A stretch of DNA of 64,000 nucleotides, taken from a virus. Of this stretch, positions 36,180-43,878 are shown piece by piece (within the stretch, counting starts at the first letter, position 1; every line of letters begins with the position of its first letter). Where the stretch lies: positions 42,637 through 106,636 of the IMG/VR virus record IMGVR_UViG_3300043465_001492. One strand, written 5' to 3'. Position numbers and translations under genes: made by a program. Under the pieces are notes generated by a model. The model made no database searches and was not told the DNA's origin. It saw only the letters and a program-made list of their open reading frames with translations.

Positions 36180-37292
36180 TCAGTCAATTCCAGGTCCAGG
36201 TCTCAGTCTGGTGACGTACGGGAAGCGTGGAATGCCGTCTGGGGTAAGATTGAAATAGGTGCATGTAGCATATGTTCCACGAAGAGACTCAGCATCCTTT
36301 AAGAGCTCTTTCAAAAATGAGTGTGTACCTTTAATGTTGCTTCGGAATGTTTTGCCGTCTGGTCTTTGTAAGACTGCATAACCGGCCATACCGCTTTTAT
36401 TACCGTTGCCTTCGCAAATTTCAACAATAAGATACTCACCATCCTGAAACTCTTTGCGCTTTAATAGCAAGTCACTTCTCTTACACTCGTATGGCGCATC
36501 AACTCGTACCATCTGACCTTCATAGCCATCTTGCAAATAGTTTTCGTATGTAGCATCAAGGGAAATCTCGTCACACACCATAGTGGTAGGTACATCCACG
36601 ATAATGTTTGGATTCAACTTGAACACGTTTGCATAGTAAGCAGCCTGAGAGGAACGTGCCGAAAACTTTTTACTTGGGTCAACAATATCATACCACCAAA
36701 ATTGGATTTTGGCAGCACACTCTTGTAGGTCTGTGGCAGACGGTTTAGTCTTTTTCACGAGACTACAGATACTATTAAAGTCATCTTTATATTTGTGAGT
36801 ATAGAGCTCGCCATCAAGTACAAGATCTGGATGTGCCTTAAAGAGAGGAGCCAACTCATGCAAGATATGCGGAATTGTGACCCAGGCCTTGCCATTTCGT
36901 GTCGTTGCTCCGTTTGCTGTAATGACTGCTCGTAAACCATCAAGCTTTGGTTGACTATAGACTGGATAGACGACTCTACTCTTTCGATCCTCCCATTTTT
37001 TAGCAAGCATCGGCTCAATATAGAGACTGCGATCAATATCGGCAATTGACTCAAAGCAGCCACTTTCACTTTTCTTTTTCCAAAGAGAGGTAGCCTCAAA
37101 GAGCGCCTGAGCCGATTCGTCACGTTCATTTGCTCGACCGACATTTGTGGCTTCACATGTGGTCCACAGCGTGGTCACAATCTTGCCTCCGACCTTGCCA
37201 TGATGGGTACGACACCGCCCATCTTCGATTTCAATCGTCCATTCTTGAATGCTCCCAGTCGATGTACGACTGTATAGTGTAGGTAATTTCAT
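36180..37292 (-). CDS. ATP-dependent DNA ligase with N-terminal WGR-like domain
   Basis: 370 residues. Residues about 8-75 resemble a WGR domain (STGSIQEWTIEIEDGRCRTH, then NERDESAQALFEA), unusual for a viral ligase. The ligase core follows: motif I PKLDGLRAV with nucleotidyl lysine K116, motif III VLDGELYTH, motif IV YEGQMVR, motif V LLLKRK, then an OB domain (EFQDGEYLIVEICEGNGNKS). It seals nicks in phage replication or repair. It is the last gene before a stem-loop terminator. Confidence 0.92.
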   Translation of the reverse strand: MKLPTLYSRTSTGSIQEWTIEIEDGRCRTHHGKVGGKIVTTLWTTCEATNVGRANERDESAQALFEATSLWKKKSESGCFESIADIDRSLYIEPMLAKKWEDRKSRVVYPVYSQPKLDGLRAVITANGATTRNGKAWVTIPHILHELAPLFKAHPDLVLDGELYTHKYKDDFNSICSLVKKTKPSATDLQECAAKIQFWWYDIVDPSKKFSARSSQAAYYANVFKLNPNIIVDVPTTMVCDEISLDATYENYLQDGYEGQMVRVDAPYECKRSDLLLKRKEFQDGEYLIVEICEGNGNKSGMAGYAVLQRPDGKTFRSNIKGTHSFLKELLKDAESLRGTYATCTYFNLTPDGIPRFPYVTRLRPGPGID

Positions 37293-37310
37293 ACGATATA
37301 AAGTTGAAGT

Positions 37311-37547
37311 TTAGCGCATGCCACGAACATAGTCCTTTTCACGAAGTTTGTGATAGGTGCGTTCAAGAGTCTTCATTCCAGTATGGGTGCATACAATCCA
37401 ACCGTCTGGTTGACGAGTAAACGTCCATGCTGCTCCAATGCCAAATCGTCCTCGTTTTGTGAAGATACCAAGGGCTTCGGCTGGTGTGCGAGCAAGTACT
37501 GTTGCTTCTCCACCAGTTTTTGTCTTTACAATGTATTCTTTGTCCAT
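37311..37547 (-). CDS. Hypothetical 78-aa early protein
   Basis: Start ATG 37547 (MDKEYIVKTKTGGEATVLAR); a longer form would overlap the upstream gene by 47 nt. TPAEALGIFTKRGRFGIGAA and WTFTRQPDGWIVCTHTG suggest a compact beta fold. It lies 18 nt before the ligase gene in the same operon. Confidence 0.55.
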   Translation of the reverse strand: MDKEYIVKTKTGGEATVLARTPAEALGIFTKRGRFGIGAAWTFTRQPDGWIVCTHTGMKTLERTYHKLREKDYVRGMR

Positions 37548-37566
37548 ATTTTCGTGTGTTGAGAGA

Positions 37567-38058
37567 TTAGAGAGCATAGACTCGGCTGTGCTTGCTTTTA
37601 CAAATGACCTCACCTGTAAACTGGCCTTCTAGGTAACGGGCTCGTAGTGTGCCAGCATCAGTGTCTTGGACTCGCTGCATAAGTAGAGCGCCTTCATAGT
37701 TAGAACTTTTGAATAGTCCACCAACTGGAATCGCGCTCAAAAACCAACGTAACTTTCGCGGCTTTACCTTGGTTGGTTTAAAGAGGTGATGAAAGCGAAC
37801 CGAAGTGGGGGACCAGCCAGAATGTTTGAGAACTTCAAGCACAATGAGTGGTTCGTACCACTGCTCTTGAATTATGTCAGTGACACGATAGAGTGTAATG
37901 TCACCTGCAAAGTTGTTGTCTTTGATGATGTCTCCAATACGAACATCTTGCTCAGAGATATGAGCTTCATAATTGGCAAGGGCAAGTTCTGCAGCTTCTG
38001 CCAATGTTGCTGAGTATTCTTCGGGACTGACTTCTGATGCGTAGTAGGTGGCGGTCAT
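37567..38058 (-). CDS. Hypothetical early protein, 163 aa
   Basis: Start ATG 38058 (MTATYYASEVS), directly after PeSL cassette 2. The first residues repeat the MTAT start of the gene at 36076 because the cassette includes that leader. Contains an acidic helix (EYSATLAEAAELALANYEAH), a beta-like RIGDIIKDNNFAGDITLYRV part and a basic middle (KVKPRKLRWF). Unknown function; it heads the ligase operon. Confidence 0.6.
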   Translation of the reverse strand: MTATYYASEVSPEEYSATLAEAAELALANYEAHISEQDVRIGDIIKDNNFAGDITLYRVTDIIQEQWYEPLIVLEVLKHSGWSPTSVRFHHLFKPTKVKPRKLRWFLSAIPVGGLFKSSNYEGALLMQRVQDTDAGTLRARYLEGQFTGEVICKSKHSRVYAL

Positions 38059-38180
38059 ATTGTTGCTTACATGGTTATTATAGCATAAACCGCGACAAAA
38101 GTACACAACTTTTTTCATAAAAGTGAAAAAAGGCCCCGGACAGTGTCCCCGTATAGAGAAAATGGCCTTCTGGAGGCCTA
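38059..38180 (-). promoter_or_regulatory. PeSL-like cassette 2
   Basis: -35 GTGTAC (38106-38101), 18-nt spacer, -10 TATAAT (38082-38077). Upstream are GGCCTCC-type and GGACAxTGTCC stems followed by TTTTTT, ending the exonuclease operon. Confidence 0.85.
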
Positions 38181-38186
38181 AAAAAC

Positions 38187-38789
38187 TCACAATTGAGGGA
38201 TATCTTTACGTAAATACCGAAAAAGCTCTAGGGTTTGACAAATATCATAGGCAGCATCATGCGCGGCAGACTCATCCCATCCTAATTCAGCGCATTGACA
38301 TAGGGTTCCAAGTTTGAAATTTGGGAGGGCACCTCGCACTCTCATAGTCATCCATGCAGCAGCTTGCATCACACAAATTGGTGGGTTCCAAAACCAACTG
38401 CCAAAAAACTGATCTCCGTTTTTCTCAAAAAACCTGCGAATAAAATCAACATCAAAAGCTGCGTTATATGCAACAAAATGAAGTTTGTCCTTTTTATCAA
38501 ACTTATCACAATGACGTCCTAACATTTCAATTAGTTGTGAATATGCCTCTCGAGCAGAAAGAGGTAAATCACTCAAACTTTGGAGAGTCATTCCAGTCTT
38601 GCCAAGAGCCTCCTCCTGAACGCATTCAAGAGACAGTGGACGAAATCTCAAATCACACTCTTCAAGAACGTTAAGATTTGCATCAGTGATTATTCCACTA
38701 ATTTGAAATATTTCATTACGGTCACGATCAAGACCAGTCGTCTCTACGTCAAGAAAAAAGTGTTTGTATCCCGTATATTGTGTGCTCAT
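38187..38789 (-). CDS. DnaQ-like 3'-5' exonuclease (DEDDh)
   Basis: 200 residues. ExoI motif FFLDVETTGL (D14, E16), ExoII HFVAYNAAFDVDFI near residue 110, ExoIII HDAAYDICQTL near residue 178 with the DEDDh histidine. The insertion between ExoI and ExoII is typical of epsilon-like enzymes. It acts on single-stranded DNA or RNA 3' ends. T4 dexA has a related role, but orthology is not shown. The ATG overlaps the stop of the HD-like gene by 4 nt. Confidence 0.88.
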   Translation of the reverse strand: MSTQYTGYKHFFLDVETTGLDRDRNEIFQISGIITDANLNVLEECDLRFRPLSLECVQEEALGKTGMTLQSLSDLPLSAREAYSQLIEMLGRHCDKFDKKDKLHFVAYNAAFDVDFIRRFFEKNGDQFFGSWFWNPPICVMQAAAWMTMRVRGALPNFKLGTLCQCAELGWDESAAHDAAYDICQTLELFRYLRKDIPQL

Positions 38790-39319
38790 AGTTGTTTATA
38801 GTTATGCAGTGCGTGTGCTAATTTTATATTTGATAGCAAGAGGTGAGCCTCTGGAGTAGATGGTCGATATGTCAATGTTGAAAGTATATTATGCACTACA
38901 TTTGCGACAGAAATGTCATCAGTTGTATTCAAAGTAGACGTGTGAATTTCAAACTGAGAGGCTGACCTGTATGCGGTTTCTATTTTAGGATTTTGTGTGG
39001 CATATGACCATGTTTGCGAGTTAGCATCTGTGCAGACATATTCCCATAATTTTCCATAGTTACACCATATTGCGCTAATAATATACTCTCGAGTGTTTAT
39101 AGGTGCGTCATTATAGTTTTTGTACAGTGAGCATAACAATATTCCAGAACTTATAATCTCATGTGTGTGATTACATAGGCCTCCAACATATGAGTATGGA
39201 GAGTCTGGTTCTAAATTTAAAGGACATGCTAAAAAAGTAGGAGAGTCAAGTACTGGAAGACAATATTCTAAAGTACATGAGTCTTCACAAAGTTTTTTAA
39301 GTTCATCTAGCGTTAACAT
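38786..39319 (-). CDS. Degenerate HD-domain-like protein
   Basis: 177 residues. The layout follows small phage HD hydrolases: SYVGGLCNHTHEI (normally GGLxxHT), then SAIWCNYGKLWEYV where the HD dyad of a typical AAxxHDxGK motif reads CN, then VVHNILS and TPEAHLLLSNIKLAHAL where the last metal aspartate is missing. If the alignment is right the metal centre is lost and the protein is catalytically inactive. Function may be binding only. Confidence 0.45.
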   Translation of the reverse strand: MLTLDELKKLCEDSCTLEYCLPVLDSPTFLACPLNLEPDSPYSYVGGLCNHTHEIISSGILLCSLYKNYNDAPINTREYIISAIWCNYGKLWEYVCTDANSQTWSYATQNPKIETAYRSASQFEIHTSTLNTTDDISVANVVHNILSTLTYRPSTPEAHLLLSNIKLAHALHNYKQL

Positions 39320-39324
39320 ATTTT

Positions 39325-39588
39325 TTAAAATTCAGCCGCGTATGGCATACCATCACCACCTCTAAACACATAACCGTTTACATATTGAGGATCAGGATCA
39401 AACCCATGTGCAACCGGGGTAATTGTTGGCCTACGATATGAGCGATAACAATTGTATGGTCGATATGTAGATGATGAGTATGAACCAGAATATCTATAGT
39501 AACCAACCGATGAATAGCCGGTTGGAGTATATTCGACAACACAACTCGTTAAACAAATTGATAGCAGTGCAGTTATTAAACGTTTCAT
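39325..39588 (-). CDS. Small tyrosine-rich lipoprotein
   Basis: 87 residues from ATG 39588. The signal peptide MKRLITALLSICLTSC has lipobox LTSC, so Cys16 would be lipidated. The mature part is Tyr/Ser/Arg-rich (GYYRYSGSYSSSTYRPYNCY). Phage lipoproteins of this size often act in superinfection exclusion or as outer spanins. A spanin pair exists elsewhere in this window, so exclusion is the more interesting guess, but it is unproven. Confidence 0.6.
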   Translation of the reverse strand: MKRLITALLSICLTSCVVEYTPTGYSSVGYYRYSGSYSSSTYRPYNCYRSYRRPTITPVAHGFDPDPQYVNGYVFRGGDGMPYAAEF

Positions 39589-39589
39589 A

Positions 39590-39751
39590 TTAAAGGCTTT
39601 CATCAACATTTACAAACCCTTCATCAATCAAGTAAGAAACTATAGTTTGTAGTGTCACCAAATCTGGAAGTGGATCCAATGTAAAACAGCCATTGACATA
39701 ATAGACATCATGACCGCGAAGGTGAGCAATAAAATTTGATTTGTCATTCAT
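39590..39751 (-). CDS. Hypothetical 53-aa protein
   Basis: MNDKSNFIAHLRGHDVYYVN ... VSYLIDEGFVNVDESL. The ATG overlaps the upstream stop (ATGA) and the stop is 1 nt from the lipoprotein ATG. Soluble, no family recognised. Confidence 0.5.
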   Translation of the reverse strand: MNDKSNFIAHLRGHDVYYVNGCFTLDPLPDLVTLQTIVSYLIDEGFVNVDESL

Positions 39752-39996
39752 GCAGTCAAAAAGATATACAGTGTCATAAGAATTAAAATGATCATAGTAA
39801 TGCCCTGTAAAGCTTTAGGCGACAACATTTCGACTATGCATAATGCTGCAAAAATTTTTAGATTATGAAAATCTTTATTAAAAATTTTAGTAATTGTCCA
39901 ATCCGCCCACAGCACTTGTAGATATATTCCAAATGCTACAATTGCAAAAAAAGCAACTATGAATGCAAACGCCAGCGGCTTAGATATAACTTTCAT
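39748..39996 (-). CDS. Small membrane protein, two or three helices
   Basis: 82 residues with hydrophobic segments at about 8-28 (AFAFIVAFFAIVAFGIYLQV) and 62-82 (LQGITMIILILMTLYIFLTA) and a weaker one at 48-58. Inner-membrane location is inferred; function unknown. Confidence 0.55.
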   Translation of the reverse strand: MKVISKPLAFAFIVAFFAIVAFGIYLQVLWADWTITKIFNKDFHNLKIFAALCIVEMLSPKALQGITMIILILMTLYIFLTA

Positions 39997-40001
39997 GCAA
40001 C

Positions 40002-40196
40002 TTAAGACTGAGCACTATTCAATTCCTTCAACTCATTTTCTAAAACATCAACCACTCTCTCGAGCGTGAGGTTTTCAGTTTGAAGGTCAAGTGCTTCAGC
40101 ATAGCGGGCATCGGGCAAAATCTCAGCAATATTCTGTAGATTAGAGGCAATATCAGAGTTGAACTGAGCGATTAGTTTCTGTAGTGTATTTTTCAT
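40002..40196 (-). CDS. Hypothetical 64-aa helical protein
   Basis: Acidic, leucine-rich helices throughout (AQFNSDIASNLQNIAEILPD; LTLERVVDVLENELKELNSA), probably a coiled coil. Operon member. Confidence 0.5.
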   Translation of the reverse strand: MKNTLQKLIAQFNSDIASNLQNIAEILPDARYAEALDLQTENLTLERVVDVLENELKELNSAQS

Positions 40197-40199
40197 AGA

Positions 40200-40346
40200 T
40201 TAGTCTTCAAGTGTAAATGCAACCAAGCACAGCATTGCGGCAAAAATAGGGGAGCCTCCAATGAGTGCAAATAATGCACCAATATAGAGCAATTTACGAT
40301 GATTGCGGTTCGACATATTTTCTATACGTTCTAGTAGTGTTTTCAT
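40200..40346 (-). CDS. 48-aa single-pass membrane protein
   Basis: A basic N-terminus (MKTLLERIENMSNRNHRKL) is followed by a long hydrophobic helix (LYIGALFALIGGSPIFAAML) and a short acidic end. The ATG overlaps the upstream stop by 4 nt. Function unknown. Confidence 0.5.
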   Translation of the reverse strand: MKTLLERIENMSNRNHRKLLYIGALFALIGGSPIFAAMLCLVAFTLED

Positions 40347-40552
40347 ACGGGTGTTTTCTTATTACGTTTTTTAGCCTCAATGCTAGCAATCTCTTCCTCC
40401 AAGGACCGTATGATGCCGTCATAGCTATGAATAACGGCACCGACATTATAACCGGCTCGTTTAATAAAAAACCCGCCAGAACCGTCTACCAGGGCTTCAC
40501 GACTTTTGAGGTGAATTTCAAGGTCAGTCTTTAGTGTTTCGAGGTGTGTCAT
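40343..40552 (-). CDS. Hypothetical 69-aa early protein
   Basis: Start ATG 40552 (MTHLETLKTDLEIHLKSREA), right after PeSL cassette 3. A C-terminal coiled coil (DGIIRSLEEEIASIEAKKRN). First gene of the operon of small membrane and lipoproteins. Confidence 0.55.
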   Translation of the reverse strand: MTHLETLKTDLEIHLKSREALVDGSGGFFIKRAGYNVGAVIHSYDGIIRSLEEEIASIEAKKRNKKTPV

Positions 40553-40625
40553 ATTGTTGCTTACATGACTATTATACCACAAAACTCACGATTTGTACAC
40601 AACCTTTTTCACAAAAGTGCATAAA
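40553..40625 (-). promoter_or_regulatory. PeSL-like cassette 3 (promoter part)
   Basis: -35 GTGTAC (40600-40595), 18-nt spacer, -10 TATAAT (40576-40571). It shares the leader and -10 with other copies but has diverged upstream, where the GC stem is missing. Confidence 0.8.
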
Positions 40626-40719
40626 ATTCTCGACAAAATAGGAAAAAATGTCTAATCTGGCATTAACTCAACACTATTTATCCGTTCCGGAACCTTCGGG
40701 CATAGTTTGGATAAGTCTT

Positions 40720-40727
40720 TATTTATA
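40720..40727 (-). promoter_or_regulatory. Isolated late promoter TATAAATA
   Basis: Exact octamer inside the 236-bp gap, far from any ATG (168 nt to 40552). It might allow late transcription of the small-gene operon; no ORF starts beside it. Confidence 0.35.
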
Positions 40728-40739
40728 CTTGTCTTTTTT

Positions 40740-40792
40740 GGGGTTTTCTATGTACCATAGATTTATCTATATAGAAAACTATAGAAAACCCT
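40740..40792. repeat. 11-bp inverted repeat downstream of phoH
   Basis: GGGTTTTCTAT (40741-40751) and ATAGAAAACCC (40781-40791) form a perfect stem; a third ATAGAAAAC copy lies at 40771. There is no T-run on the exit side, so this is not a standard terminator. The rest of the 40583-40818 gap holds the promoter cassette, an isolated late octamer and a GTTCCGGAAC palindrome (40684-40693). Confidence 0.5.
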
Positions 40793-40818
40793 CAAAAAAG
40801 TGAAAAAAGTTTATTTTT

Positions 40819-41580
40819 TTATGCTTCAAGCACCTGTACAATATATCGTAATATCTTGCTGCGTACAATCTCGCTTTCTCCAAACTTAAAGGTGTGTATG
40901 TTATTTTCTACAGCAGATGTATTGTTAAATCGAGAATAGACATCTGGATAGCCCGAAAGTTTTCCAATATCTGACTGCTTAAGATCTCCGCAGATTACAT
41001 ATTTTGTATTTTTACCGAACCGAGTAAGTATCGTTACAAGCTCTGAACGTGTTAGGTTTTGTGCCTCGTCGACAATCACAACACTATCATTGAATGTAAG
41101 ACCACGTACAAAATTTACTGGAGTGGCACTCACCACATTTGCGTTGCGAAGTTGCAGACAGGTACTCTCATCTGTAATCTCGCGTATTTTTTCTAGACAT
41201 GGCATTGCATATGGCAAAAACTTATCGTCAACCTCACCAGGCAATGCACCAATGCTACGAGACGCGCTTTCAATTACGCTGCGTATATAGTTTATATGCT
41301 TAATCTTTTTGTCCTTAAAGAGTTCCAAGGCAGCAAGTACAGCAATATAACTTTTAGCGCTTCCTGCAGGACCGTCAACAAATGCCATGTTTGTATCGTC
41401 TGCCTTTATACAGTCATAAAATGCCTTGTGCGCCTCATTAAAGTGAAACGGCTTTTTGACTTTAAAATTAAAGCAGAAATTTAAAGCAATCGAGGACTCA
41501 ATGTTAGTTGAGTCCTCGGCGAAAAGATCAGGTTTTGAAGCAGTAGCTTTTTTCTTTTTTTCTCGTTTGGCAGTGGCCAT
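40819..41580 (-). CDS. phoH: PhoH-like P-loop ATPase
   Basis: 253 residues. Walker A GPAGSAKS (70-77) has an alanine where most have glycine. Walker B VVIVDEAQN lies near residue 170, and ICGDLKQSDI is the sensor-like segment. The lysine-rich N-terminus (KREKKKKATASK) is unstructured. PhoH is a widespread auxiliary gene of marine phages, with a suspected RNA-related ATPase/helicase role. It is monocistronic here, ending before an inverted repeat. Confidence 0.9.
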   Translation of the reverse strand: MATAKREKKKKATASKPDLFAEDSTNIESSIALNFCFNFKVKKPFHFNEAHKAFYDCIKADDTNMAFVDGPAGSAKSYIAVLAALELFKDKKIKHINYIRSVIESASRSIGALPGEVDDKFLPYAMPCLEKIREITDESTCLQLRNANVVSATPVNFVRGLTFNDSVVIVDEAQNLTRSELVTILTRFGKNTKYVICGDLKQSDIGKLSGYPDVYSRFNNTSAVENNIHTFKFGESEIVRSKILRYIVQVLEA

Positions 41581-41642
41581 AATTTTATTTGTGTGTTGTT
41601 ATTGTTGGTGTTACCATAATATAATACATCACTCCATTAAAA

Positions 41643-42407
41643 TTAAGATTTTTTAGGCACGTCTGCGTCTAATTCGCTGTTGAGTGCAAGTGTGGTTGCG
41701 CGCTGTGAGTCATAACGTGCGCTTTCGATCCATGTTCCATTAAAGGTTGTCATTCCATTTTTAACCTTTAATAACTTTGTTGCTGCTGTAGCATCATAGC
41801 CTTTGTGCTGCACCACATAGTCAATGAGTGGTACTTCTGTTCCAGCTATAGCAAATATTGGAGCAGGAGTAACTGTTTTAACTTCACTACCTTGTACAAG
41901 TGAGATGAACCAATCCTTTTTAACCTTTTTACCAGGACAGGTTTTACTTGTCTTTGGGTCATCGCGATGAAACTTTAATGTATTTTCATTAACTGGCATG
42001 TCTAACCAATTGAAAAGCGCCTTTGTAATTGCAGCTGTATTTTTCATGCATGCTAATCCACGACCAGTTAGCGGATCTTCACTGTCATAGTCTCCAAGTA
42101 TTTCGATGCCTATAGAGTTACGATTAAATGAAACTGCATGTATGCCAGGAACATTCAGTGGGGTCATGCCAAAGATTTGATCCTCGTCAACAAAAAGATG
42201 CGGTCCACGATTCCAACCGAGTGATTGGTAATATGCCTTTATGTTTAAGATATGTTGAGCGAGCAGACCACTCTTGCGCTGCGCCAATGAAGGTGCACCT
42301 GTGTGGTGTATAGTAACGCTCTTTACATATGCAGGCTTTTTAAGCGTGCTTAGATATTCTTTAAATGACTCTACTGTCCAAACTTTACCAACGTTTGCGT
42401 ATGACAT
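41643..42407 (-). CDS. N-acetylmuramoyl-L-alanine amidase, probable endolysin
   Basis: 254 residues. Amidase_2/PGRP domain: VTIHHTGAPS with the first zinc His, AYYQSLGWNRGPHLFVDEDQ, NRNSIGIEILGDY, and FHRDDPKTSKTCPGK supplying the second His and the Cys ligand. The C-terminal about 90 residues (APIFAIAGTEVPLIDYVVQH ...) may be a wall-binding domain. No signal peptide, so export depends on a holin. It lies 5 nt downstream of the spanin genes with its own late box. Confidence 0.88.
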   Translation of the reverse strand: MSYANVGKVWTVESFKEYLSTLKKPAYVKSVTIHHTGAPSLAQRKSGLLAQHILNIKAYYQSLGWNRGPHLFVDEDQIFGMTPLNVPGIHAVSFNRNSIGIEILGDYDSEDPLTGRGLACMKNTAAITKALFNWLDMPVNENTLKFHRDDPKTSKTCPGKKVKKDWFISLVQGSEVKTVTPAPIFAIAGTEVPLIDYVVQHKGYDATAATKLLKVKNGMTTFNGTWIESARYDSQRATTLALNSELDADVPKKS

Positions 42408-42412
42408 AACTT

Positions 42413-42652
42413 TTATTTATTAGAATTTCCTATAATTATTGCTCTGCGATAGCTATAGTCGCTATGAAATTTTTGACCACGCCCAACGAGTGTTCCTTCA
42501 GCAAAGGTGTATTGTTTTCCTTCGATGAGGGTAACTGTCACCGGATCATAGAGCGCCGAGGCGTTCAAGCTTTCGTTTTTTTCTCGTTGCGAGTCGTTCA
42601 ATCCGCAACTTTGCAGCAGGATCACCAGTGGCAGCAAGCTTATCAATTTCAT
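42413..42652 (-). CDS. Outer-spanin (Rz1-like) lipoprotein candidate
   Basis: 79 residues. Signal peptide MKLISLLPLVILLQSC with lipobox LLQSC, mature part about 64 residues. The gene starts inside the inner-spanin candidate in another frame (107 nt overlap) and runs past it, the hallmark architecture of Rz/Rz1 pairs. It is not proline-rich like lambda Rz1, so the assignment rests on lipobox, overlap and location between holin and endolysin. Confidence 0.7.
   Translation of the reverse strand: MKLISLLPLVILLQSCGLNDSQREKNESLNASALYDPVTVTLIEGKQYTFAEGTLVGRGQKFHSDYSYRRAIIIGNSNK
42414..42421 (-). promoter_or_regulatory. Late promoter (AATAAATA) for the amidase
   Basis: Ends 6 nt before the ATG at 42407; one mismatch to TATAAATA; overlaps the last codons of the outer-spanin candidate. 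Confidence 0.5.
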
Positions 42653-42746
42653 CTTCTATACGATCTATTTCAGTCTCTCGTTGCCATGCCACCCATGATG
42701 CATAGGCATTGCACGCAGCAGCAATGGCAACTAAGAGAGCTTGCAT
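42546..42746 (-). CDS. Inner-spanin (Rz-like) candidate
   Basis: 66 residues: an N-terminal membrane helix (MQALLVAIAAACNAYASWVA) followed by a charged helix (ETEIDRIEDEIDKLAATGDP ... ERLATRKKRKLERL), the type II topology of an i-spanin. It is short for the class. The ATG overlaps the holin stop (TAATG). Confidence 0.7.
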   Translation of the reverse strand: MQALLVAIAAACNAYASWVAWQRETEIDRIEDEIDKLAATGDPAAKLRIERLATRKKRKLERLGAL

Positions 42747-42934
42747 TATTCACCTTTATCTTTAGCCTTGCCAAAGTTTAATGCAAGAAAGTCAATGACT
42801 GCATAGAGCTTTGCAATGGCTGTTCCAGGAGTTGGGGTTGGGGTAGCAGCTGCGATTGCACTTGCAAGAGTGACGACTGCAGTAAATATACCAAACCAAC
42901 TTTGTGTCTGTACGAAGTTTACGAGTAGTTCCAT
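42746..42934 (-). CDS. Holin-like small membrane protein
   Basis: 62 residues with two hydrophobic segments (about 12-30, FGIFTAVVTLASAIAAA; about 38-54, TAIAKLYAVIDFLALNF) joined by TPTPTPG, and a charged C-terminus (GKAKDKGE). Size, topology and position at the head of the lysis cassette suggest a holin. A late promoter lies about 50 nt upstream. Confidence 0.65.
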   Translation of the reverse strand: MELLVNFVQTQSWFGIFTAVVTLASAIAAATPTPTPGTAIAKLYAVIDFLALNFGKAKDKGE

Positions 42935-42983
42935 ATCTTTATTTTGTTAATTTCTAAACATACTATAGAGTCTTCACTAGTTT

Positions 42984-42991
42984 TATTTATA
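42984..42991 (-). promoter_or_regulatory. Late promoter TATAAATA of the lysis cassette
   Basis: Exact octamer; leader of about 44 nt to the holin ATG, one of the few late promoters here with a real leader. Confidence 0.65.
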
Positions 42992-43024
42992 AAAAAAGGC
43001 ATATCAAAACGATATGCCTTTTTT
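42991..43024. terminator. Bidirectional terminator
   Basis: Stem GGCATATC/GATATGCC with a 5-nt loop, an A-run before and a T-run after (7 A, 6 T). It separates the 43049-44333 operon from the lysis cassette and abuts the late octamer. Confidence 0.85.
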
Positions 43025-43048
43025 AGTTTATGTATGTCTCTAAATGGT

Positions 43049-43249
43049 TTAGAACCCATTTAGCTTATCATAGTCACTCTTTAAGCATTTTGTTATGCTA
43101 TATTCTAGCTTTGTGCCAGAGTTTTTAAGCGTCTTTTGTTTTATGTATTGTTTGATTGCTGACTTATCGCTTTGAAAAAAACATGCAGTCGAGCCATCAG
43201 ACCATTTCATGAGCACAACTATAGCATCACCCAAAGCAGGTTTTTTCAT
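43049..43249 (-). CDS. Hypothetical 66-aa protein
   Basis: MKKPALGDAIVVLMKWSDGS ... a small alpha/beta protein with a lysine-rich middle (SAIKQYIKQKTLKNSGTKLE). The ATG overlaps the upstream stop (ATGA). No family recognised. Confidence 0.5.
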   Translation of the reverse strand: MKKPALGDAIVVLMKWSDGSTACFFQSDKSAIKQYIKQKTLKNSGTKLEYSITKCLKSDYDKLNGF

Positions 43250-43500
43250 GCCCCATTGTATATTTTAGAGATGATACCCTCAAAAGCTTTTACCTTGTCT
43301 AACCGATTTGGCCAGTAGATATAGTCCTTTTCTGGGTTTTTCTTTAGATTTGAGACAAGAGGCAAGATAGATTTATAGAGCGAATCTAGACGAGTCTGAA
43401 GTTCAATCACTTCATCTTCCTTTGCATTTGCTGCACGAACTACCTCTAGTTCGTCTTCTGCAACAGCAGTAAACCCAAAATCAAATACTTCGTCTGACAT
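43246..43500 (-). CDS. Conserved T4-type phage protein (FDFGFTAV family)
   Basis: 84 residues. N-terminal SDEVFDFGFTAVAEDELE and C-terminal NPEKDYIYWPNRLDKVKAFE with a coiled-coil middle. The C-terminal IYWPNR pattern reminds me of T4 UvsW.1-type proteins and of small conserved proteins in cyanophages. Function unknown. Confidence 0.6.
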   Translation of the reverse strand: MSDEVFDFGFTAVAEDELEVVRAANAKEDEVIELQTRLDSLYKSILPLVSNLKKNPEKDYIYWPNRLDKVKAFEGIISKIYNGA

Positions 43501-43509
43501 AGCTAGAGA

Positions 43510-43824
43510 TTATGCTTGTGGCTTTTTACGAATAGCGGTCTTTTTCTTCGCCGGTTGTTTTTTTGTCACTGCTTTTTTAGCAGCATCTGCAGCAGCTTGC
43601 TTTATAGTTGGCTGTTTTTTTGCAGGATTTTTATATACCGCTTTCTTTTTTGGTGCAGTTTGTTTTTTTACAAATGGCACTTCTACTGGCGTTGGCATTT
43701 TAAGCGGCTTCAGTTTACGCATCGCAATATATTCAGAGAAGAGTCGGCATGCAACGTAAAACAGGCTGCAAATCGCGCCAAGACTAAGGGTATATGCTAA
43801 TATTGTAGTTAGTGTTGTCATCAT
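43510..43824 (-). CDS. Membrane-anchored lysine-rich protein
   Basis: 104 residues. One membrane helix at about 8-30 (ILAYTLSLGAICSLFYVACR), then a C-terminal half dominated by KK, KKxP and AAKK repeats (KKQPAKKKTAIRKKPQA), similar to histone H1-like tails. It could tether DNA or an acidic partner at the membrane. A late-like AATAAATA lies 8 nt before the ATG. Confidence 0.6.
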   Translation of the reverse strand: MMTTLTTILAYTLSLGAICSLFYVACRLFSEYIAMRKLKPLKMPTPVEVPFVKKQTAPKKKAVYKNPAKKQPTIKQAAADAAKKAVTKKQPAKKKTAIRKKPQA

Positions 43825-43832
43825 ATATTTTG

Positions 43833-43840
43833 TATTTATT
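43833..43840 (-). promoter_or_regulatory. Late-like promoter AATAAATA
   Basis: 8 nt before the ATG at 43824; one mismatch to consensus. Confidence 0.4.
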
Positions 43841-43878
43841 GTGGTTCTATAGTCATTTATAGATTTTTTATAGTAATT

